Program-made: the position numbers and the translations under genes
Shown here: positions 56,201-64,000 of the stretch, in pieces
How positions within the stretch are numbered: position 1 is the first letter of the stretch
How the letters are laid out: each line of letters opens with the position of its first letter
From: Erpobdella octoculata
Taxonomy: Eukaryota; Annelida; Clitellata; Hirudinida; Erpobdellidae
DNA: 64,000 nt
Assembly: GCA_963978895.1 (NCBI GenBank)
Contig: OZ022241.1
Location: 801,541-865,540 of the forward strand
Reading direction: 5' to 3'
The notes under the pieces: generated by a model
Databases searched by the model: none
What the model saw: the letters and a program-made list of their open reading frames with translations, nothing else
Told to the model about the DNA's origin: nothing

Positions 56201-58907
56201 ATAGAGTTAGATTGCTTTCTGAAAAGGTCAAAGAATATGTAGTTCTGTCAAATTAAATTTGTTTTTTTCTGTATGTAAAATAAAGTCGTTTTTATTTTTT
56301 TTATACAGAGTTTATGTACAGCTTAGCAGTATTCAACTTGTATCAGTTATTTAAAACCCGTATTTAAAACTTGAAATATTTACCGACATTAATTGATTTT
56401 TTATTATTAATTGTAATATTTAGTATTTGTCAACCTGGCAGGCATTCAGAGTCAGCAGTCGTTGTTCCGTGATAGATCATTTCATCATTTTTAATTTTTA
56501 ATAGTTATTTTTTTTATTAACATTTAGCACACGCCTTTTTCAAGACAAGTCTTGCACAAAGGCAAGAAAGGGTCTTTTTTATAATAGCTTATAGTCCTTT
56601 ACACCAAGTGTTTTAAGACTGAATTGGCTGTATGTAGGAAGCACATATGTACTTTTTGTCGTGGATCAAAGTTTGATCCTTTTAACTGTCCCTCCTTCTT
56701 TATCCAGGCTTGGGACTGGCTCGCAATTAGCGAGGCGAAGTTGAAAAGGTTATTGTATGGGCAGCCATTTATAGGCGCCGACCCTTTAGCAATGCGAGTA
56801 AACTCCTTGCTTAAGGGAATTACCCTGGTCATGGATATCTTGATATAACATCTGGATCCACAACCTAATAAAAATACTTATTTAGGCCTACTGTGTTATT
56901 ACTGATTACATTATGATAATAAATTAATTGATGCAATAAACAACGGTGGCGTTAGAAGTTATGTCACAATTATACAAATCTTGATATAACTATGGCTTAA
57001 CTGGTCGTACCGTTCAGGTCTATTTCATTAGGCTGTGGATCCAGTAGTTATATCAAGATATCCATGCCCTGGTGACGCCGGAGTTATGCAAAGTTAATAT
57101 CATCATTTAGAATAGTACAGCCGTCTCATTTATTTGAAAAAAAACAATACTTACAAAAATTTTAAAAGAATTAAGTCGCGAAAGTCAAAGAGTGAAATGG
57201 TGTTACTGTAGTTTATATTAATTTGGTCATAGACTACTGCATAAGCAAAACCAAGAAAATATCGCACACATTTTTTAAGTTATCAATAAGATTTATTTAA
57301 AGTAGCTCTAAATTTTAATCAAAACTCCAGAGCCACTGAACTATAAAAAAAGTAATGCTAGAAAAATTTGTTGAAGAGAAAATGTTTTATGAAAACTGCA
57401 AAAACTCTGTCTCGGACGATGCCGCTATTGTAGATCTTGGGCCCTATGATGCTGAAACGTCTGTCACCAATCGTCGTACATCTGGATAACGATATGAGTC
57501 TCTGGCGTGCTTGAATGTCGCTGATTGGCTTTAGACATTGGATCAGGTACGACGGGTAGCGCAACCTTGAACAATATTCTTTCTGAAAAGCGAAACCAAT
57601 GGAGTTCTTGAAAAAAGAGGTGTTACATGGTCATACATCTTGCTGTTGAAAATTATTTTAGCGGCGGTGTTAATGATGGACTGCATTCGAAAAAATGGTT
57701 ATTTTTTGGTAAACCAGTTGAAGTAGAATCGTCACCTGGGAATGATGCAAAGTGGTCATAAAAGCCGGAATTTGCCGGAGCACAGCAAAGCAAGTACAAT
57801 CAGTGTTGCTCATCTGTGATCGCATCGACAGATCGGAATCGATGTAAATTCCAAAGTTTTTACTTTTAATTGGGTTTTATATAAGTATTGTAGCTTCGAC
57901 CGGAGTACGATGAAGATTATGTTTTGATGATCATTTCATGACCTTCGATTTGCCCTGGTTAAGTTACAAGCGGTTCTCGAACATCTTATGACTAACGTCA
58001 TTGTCGTAGGCCAACATTTTTACGGATAATTTCACTGTTTGGCCTAGGGTGCAATGCCCATATATTTGAGTGTAATAAAGGTATTACACGCGGCTTGCAA
58101 AGACAGTAGCTTACAGTTTGAAAAGTGTGTTGTTGCAAAATGGCTGCACACTGAATCAAGACTTAGATTATTTAACATATAACAAATAATGATTGCTGGA
58201 AGACCCTGTTGTAAGTGGTTTAAACTTATTGAACCGTATTGGTCCAGTGGTTTAGACACCGGCTCGGATATCCGGAGTACCCGAGTTTGATTCCAGGTTC
58301 GGGTTCGTAATTTCCTTGAGCAAGAAATTAATTCACATGGGCTTATGTCAATTCAGCATTTCGTTTTTTAATGGTCAATAATTGATTACCGACTTCGGTT
58401 TGGGGGGTTGAAGTCTTTCGTGCGCTTGTGGAGCTAGCAAGTAAAATGTTAAATTGAAGTTAAATTAAGTTAAATTAATTTTTTCCTACTTTTTTGTTTT
58501 CAACGAATGTAAGAAAATCTCAGACTGCGAAGTATACACTTTATCGTGAAAATGTTTTTAAAAAAACAATTTTTTGTTTTCAACATTCAGTGAAATATAT
58601 AAGCTAATAAAAAATAAACAGTTATGTCATTAAACTCCGCTTTGCTGATTGCTAGCCAGTTCCACAATTGGATCAAAACGGAAGGACAGTTGAAAGGATA
58701 AATTTATGATCGACGACAGGAAGTACTTAGGTGCTTCCAACATAGAGCAATTTCAGTCTTAAAACACCTGGTGTAAACTACTATCATTAAAAAAACATCT
58801 ATGTTTCAATTATAACACTTTCAGAATGTAAAATGTAAGACACTTACCCTTTATTAAGTAGAAAATTAAAGAAAAAAGCAAGACCACGAAATCGACATCA
58901 ACGCCAT
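53220..58907 (-). CDS. Gene C: two-Ig receptor with an ITAM-spaced cytoplasmic tail
   Basis: Exons: 58848-58907 (signal peptide), 55880-56218 (Ig1), 55507-55785 (Ig2), 54112-54153 (stalk), 53912-54037 (TM), 53220-53413 (tail, TAA). Exons 2-6 are all GT-AG with phase-1 junctions. Ig1 is V-like: AVLKCQC, VDWKQ, CAMDLLI, AGVYYC. Ig2 is Cys-rich with NFECVND. TM: NILIVIVVSLIFPVIGS. The tail has tyrosines at about residues 291 (DIYQSI), 305 (QYLQIL), 319, 326 and 336. The last two, YEDI-(6 residues)-YDEI, match the ITAM spacing YxxI-x6-YxxI. ITAMs recruit tandem-SH2 kinases (Syk/ZAP-70 type) after phosphorylation, so activating signalling is inferred. Exon 1 is 60 nt where A and B have 61; its frame stops after 13 codons because of a T6 run, so it is a frameshift, a sequencing error, or a different exon is used. 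Confidence 0.78.
53400..53605 (-). repeat. Tandem duplication of the gene C tail-exon acceptor
   Basis: The acceptor GTGTTATCAG|GACATTCTTCAAAG occurs twice, at 53413 and about 53590, along with neighbouring intron sequence ending ACTTCCTACC. The upstream copy keeps only about 15 exon bases before diverging to a stop. Confidence 0.8.
56590..56860. repeat. Left arm of a diverged inverted repeat in gene C intron 1
   Basis: GTGTTTTAAGACTGAATTGG..TGTAGGAAGCAC..GATCCTTTTAACTGTCCCTCC matches, inverted and with about a quarter of bases changed, 58636-58790. Coding not supported. Confidence 0.7.
57358..58030 (-). mobile_element. Decayed non-LTR retrotransposon fragment
   Basis: The minus strand retains LGIYIDSD-like and MRSQMSNTD-like pieces from the RT region and, nearer its 3' end, SDIQARQRL and GDRRFSIIGPKIYNS, the typical LINE C-terminal region. 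Frames are broken. It differs from the intact LINE at 30873. Confidence 0.7.
58238..58450 (+). mobile_element. tRNA-derived SINE in gene C intron 1
   Basis: TGGTCCAGTGGTTTAGACACC (A-box-like) and GAGTTTGATTCC (B-box-like) are about 45 nt apart. CCTTGAGCAAGAAATTAATTCACA follows, the same middle segment as the 27878 SINE. Confidence 0.75.
58636..58790. repeat. Right arm of the diverged inverted repeat
   Basis: Reverse-complement relative of 56600-56750. A weaker relative is near 60085-60150. Confidence 0.65.
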
Positions 58908-59149
58908 TTTTTTAAGTTCAATTACAGCTAGTTGCTTAAATATCATTTTCAAGTAAAATTATCGTGACAAAATTATTATGTTTGAAGCTGAAACTCAGCA
59001 GCTTGGGATAGATAGCAAATAATTGTTTGTTTTGAAGTTTTGAAAAAGAAAACAGAAAACAGTTGAAAAGTGAAATTAATGCTTTTCATCTTTGTTTTAT
59101 ACAGTCATCTTATTTCTGTTTTATTTTATGAGTGTGTTAGCTATTTTGC

Positions 59150-59380
59150 ATAATGCGGAGGTCTACAAGGCCGTGGAAGACTATCCCGTGGACAGCGCTA
59201 CAGCACGCTGGGACTACATTCGCGATGTTGTGTACACATCCGCTTCAGAAACCTTCGGAAAAAACCAGAAAGAGCGAAGACTGGTTTGCGGATCGGAATG
59301 AAAAACTGAAGCCTGCCATAAATATCAAGGGCACTGCTCTCCTTGAGAAAATGGACGATACACCTGTGAGTTTTTAATAT
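59150..59380 (+). mobile_element. LINE-derived fragment (spacer between endonuclease and RT)
   Basis: WDYIRDVVYTSASETFGKN continues, after a one-base frame change, into RRDWFADRNEKLKPAI-like sequence. This resembles the region between endonuclease and RT in many non-LTR elements (…VYTTALDTLG…HQDWFDEN). Broken frame, no RT. Confidence 0.6.
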
Positions 59381-59437
59381 TTTCTTAAAATTTCTATGAT
59401 AATATAAATTTAAAAAACTCACGCGTTATTTTATTAC

Positions 59438-59587
59438 ATGGTAATGAAGAGAAAAAGACAAACAGAAAAAAATAAATATCTTGCTGATTTGTCGCAATGT
59501 ACTAGCAGCGATGTAGCAAGCTCTACTAGCGGATCAAGTCAAAGTACATGCTCAACTGAAAATAAGAATTACGATACTGATGAAGTA
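59438..59587 (+). CDS. Possible first exon of an unknown + strand gene
   Basis: Open from ATG (MVMKRKRQTEKNKYLADLSQ, then a Ser/Thr-rich stretch) to GATGAA|GTAAGA, a good donor. No matching downstream exon found in the window, and it follows LINE debris directly. Weak. Confidence 0.25.
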
Positions 59588-60774
59588 AGAATTGTTCAAC
59601 TAACAAGTTTGAAAAATATATGTAAATCTGATTTTATTTAAATTTTAATCCAGTTTCAGCAAGCAAATTTAAAGGTTGTAAACGTCAAGAAAGTTTCAAA
59701 ATTTATTAACTCAAAGGTTTACAGGTCTTTACAAAGTTTACTAATAGGTTTAAAAAAATTTCAATTTTCTTTTCATTTTTTATTTTAAAAAATAAACATT
59801 CATTATAGATATAAAATATGTATATAACAGCAAATTGTTTTAGCAAACTGAGTAAACAAAAAAAGTTTGTTTTTACGTTTAATATAACGTTTTAAAAAAC
59901 AATTTTGCACAGAAACTAACTTTTAGCTATGATAACAATAAACCAACTGTTGCAAACAAATTGCTATGTTAATATTCCAATGTTGGTCTGAGCCAAAACG
60001 TTTAGGTTCTTAAATTGCTGAATAGTAACTACCTAAAAACACATTTGAGCCGTTTAATAATTCAAATTTTTGTGTCTCATAAATGGCACTGCTCAAAAAG
60101 GTTGCTGTTTTGAAGTCAGCCTTGCTCAATGTAGGCCAATTCCAAACGAATCGAATGTAATGTGATTTCAGATCTGAAATACATGTTTATAGTGTGTTAG
60201 TGTTAGCTCAGTGTCGAACTATCTACATTAATTCGTCAAAATTATTTCATTTGCCTATCATAGAAATTTCAATTTATCATTTCATAGTTTTTTTATAATC
60301 AGGCAGAATTAAATTTAGATATATATATATACTATTTCATATTTGATAAACTGATAAATTTAAAATGAAACATAGATTATGTGTTTCTTCAAAAACACTT
60401 TTTGGGTTTTTGTGAGAAACTCAGATAGAAATTAATATATGCACTCAACTCATGTAAGCAGTTTTTTAAAGAAAATTATTCTCACTTATTTTTATCAAAG
60501 TAAGTTTTAAATTAATTTTTTTGTTATAAAATTGTTTAAATATTTATTGTCAAAAACTTAATTTGTTATTAAAAGAAATTGTTTTATGGTATTGAACGAA
60601 AACTTCCTGGTCTCAACAACGGCATTATATCGACTCTGGTACAAACAAACAAATTTAAATGATTGAATCATTGAAAACATGACTGATAAAACTAACCAAT
60701 TAAATTATTTGGTGCTAGAAATGCCAATTTATAAGAGCGCTAAGCCTTAGTTACAGTAGTAGAACTTAATAAAA

Positions 60775-61116
<342 letters not shown>

Positions 61117-61175
61117 CCACCACCTGTCATCTAGTAACCAATCACCGTAGTGACATTGTAAACGCAGATAATCCG

Positions 61176-62249
61176 TTGTTTTTTGTGTGTGGAATGCTTA
61201 TCATAATCATAACAAACATGATCATAATAATCGATATTTTTATATTATGCAGTCCCCCGATGGACGACCCTTACATGATCATAATAATGAATATTTTTAT
61301 ATTATGCAGTCCCCCGATGGACGACCCTTACATGATCATAATAATGGATATTTTTATATTATGCAGTCCCCCGATGGACGACCCTTACATGATCATAATA
61401 ATGAATATTTTTATATTATGCAGTCCCCCGATGGACGACCCTTACATGATCATAATAATGGATATTTTTATATTATGCAGTCCCCCGATGGACGACCCTT
61501 ACAATCTCCGCCGGCTTTGTGGTTATCGTCGGTCAATCAAGACCAATAACTTGAAGGAAACTCTATTTTGGTGGAAGTTAACAAAGTTAAGACAGAGAAA
61601 TAAAGATGACAATAAAAACAATTATGGATTTGATGATGATTACAAAAGTGATGATGATTATTATGATTATCACATTACATACAATAAAGATTATTACTGC
61701 AATTGCACTGATGGTTATTGCAGTAAATGCAAAGATGATGATGATTATGATGATGATGACGATTACAACGACTACAATGATAGTTATTACAGCAATTACA
61801 GTGATTTTTATATTAAATACGATGATTATTACAACAATTACATTGATAATGACGACGACGATTACGATGATGATTACAACAAGAACAACGACCATGATTA
61901 CAAAACAAATGATGATGATGGCTCCGAGAAACACAATGATTACTCTTACAAAAAACGTAATAAAATTACTAATTACAATATAGATTATTACATCAGATAT
62001 AGTGACGAATATTACAGCGACCCGGATCTTTACTATTACGATTATTACAAAGAGGATGAAGATTTGGACAAATGTTACGAAGCTTTCCTCCAGGAGAATC
62101 AGTGTGATGACTTCTATGCTGGTTACTTTTATGCCGATGATTACTATGATGATTGGCAGGATGAGCATGATGATAATGATGATTATGATTATGATTACGA
62201 TTGCAAATTTCATGATTATGAAGGGAGAGATCGTGAGCGTTACTATTAG
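61176..62249 (+). CDS. Asp/Tyr/Asn-rich ORF of unknown function (357 codons)
   Basis: From about 61500 the frame encodes a strongly acidic Asp-Tyr-Asn-rich chain (many DDDY, YYDY, NDYND stretches) with a few Cys (CNCTDGYCSKC) and a more ordinary segment near the end (DKCYEAFLQENQCDDFYAGYF). Codon third positions vary freely (GAT/GAC, TAT/TAC, AAT/AAC) while Asp/Tyr are kept, which argues for selection on protein rather than a simple GAT repeat. The upstream 61218-61502 is five 57-bp repeats, each with a TTTTTATATTATGCAG acceptor-like sequence, so the true exon may start inside them rather than at 61176. Ends at TAG. No homolog recognised. Confidence 0.45.
   Translation: MFFVCGMLIIIITNMIIIIDIFILCSPPMDDPYMIIIMNIFILCSPPMDDPYMIIIMDIFILCSPPMDDPYMIIIMNIFILCSPPMDDPYMIIIMDIFILCSPPMDDPYNLRRLCGYRRSIKTNNLKETLFWWKLTKLRQRNKDDNKNNYGFDDDYKSDDDYYDYHITYNKDYYCNCTDGYCSKCKDDDDYDDDDDYNDYNDSYYSNYSDFYIKYDDYYNNYIDNDDDDYDDDYNKNNDHDYKTNDDDGSEKHNDYSYKKRNKITNYNIDYYIRYSDEYYSDPDLYYYDYYKEDEDLDKCYEAFLQENQCDDFYAGYFYADDYYDDWQDEHDDNDDYDYDYDCKFHDYEGRDRERYY
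61218..61502 (+). repeat. Five tandem 57-bp repeats
   Basis: Unit ATGATCATAATAATGRATAT…GCAGTCCCCCGATGGACGAC…TTAC. Units 2-5 alternate AATATT/GATATT, pointing to a 114-bp doubling. In-frame with the following ORF (19 residues per unit). Confidence 0.95.

Positions 62250-64000
<1,751 letters not shown>

Noticed and set aside
58238..58310. Functional tRNA gene
   Set aside because: A/B-box-like motifs are present but no acceptor stem closes and a SINE body follows.
61587..62213. Minus-strand Ile/Val-rich frame opposite the Asp/Tyr-rich ORF
   Set aside because: It is the antisense of GAT/TAT-rich codons; the + strand frame shows codon-like third-position variation.

Overview
This is an AT-rich (roughly 30% GC) metazoan nuclear window. 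It holds intron-split genes with GT-AG splice sites and short introns, immunoglobulin-superfamily receptors, tRNA-headed SINEs, CR1/L2-like LINEs, Ty3/gypsy LTR elements, hAT and Mutator-like DNA transposons, and long (TA)n and (ATT)n arrays. An invertebrate is most likely. The Gmr1-type gene order and the receptor tails would fit a tunicate or a cnidarian, but I cannot settle the phylum from sequence alone.

Host genes. I assembled five multi-exon genes by hand; in each, intron phases agree from exon to exon. Gene E (+, 865-8708, 17 exons, 482 aa) is a coiled-coil protein with a C-terminal PH domain. Gene A (-, 19290-12780) is a three-Ig-domain type I membrane receptor whose second Ig exon is broken by a LINE fragment. 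Gene D (-, 33441-25426, about 16 exons, about 422 aa) is a cytosolic, coiled-coil, tyrosine-motif protein. It shares exon phases and some exon sequence with gene E but lacks the PH domain. Gene B (-, 50208-48063, 7 exons, 431 aa) is the intact paralog of A. Gene C (-, 58907-53220) is a two-Ig receptor whose tail carries an ITAM-spaced tyrosine pair; its signal-peptide exon has a one-base shift in a T run. The order is E+, A-, D-, B-, C-. E/D and A/B look like paralogous pairs, so I propose that a receptor plus cytosolic partner unit was duplicated, with one partner inverted.

Mobile DNA. 34.87-43.92 kb is a Gmr1-like Ty3/gypsy element (gag-protease, then integrase before reverse transcriptase) with near-identical LTRs and a truncated RT. 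A second LTR element is nested in its integrase region (38145-41252, opposite strand, 5-bp TSD, tRNA-Trp-like primer site). Its single ORF is gag-protease plus a stretch resembling the eIF4B/eIF4H family plus the last residues of an RNase H region, so it looks like a non-autonomous element that captured host coding sequence. 44.2-46.8 kb is a stack of DNA transposons: a Mutator-like element with tandem-repeat TIRs, an hAT inside it, and an hAT MITE beside it. A related TIR array opens the window, and another small element of this type sits at 15.4-16.0 kb inside a decayed hAT.

Other. Intron 1 of gene A holds (TA)n arrays and an 18-bp minisatellite grown inside a dispersed ACCCGGCGTTG-type repeat. 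The right end (61.2-62.25 kb) has an Asp/Tyr/Asn-rich ORF preceded by five 57-bp repeats, each containing a 3' splice-site-like sequence. The remaining intergenic DNA (8.7-12.7, 19.3-25.4, 46.8-48.0, 50.2-53.2, 59.6-60.8, 62.3-64 kb) shows only repeats and microsatellites.
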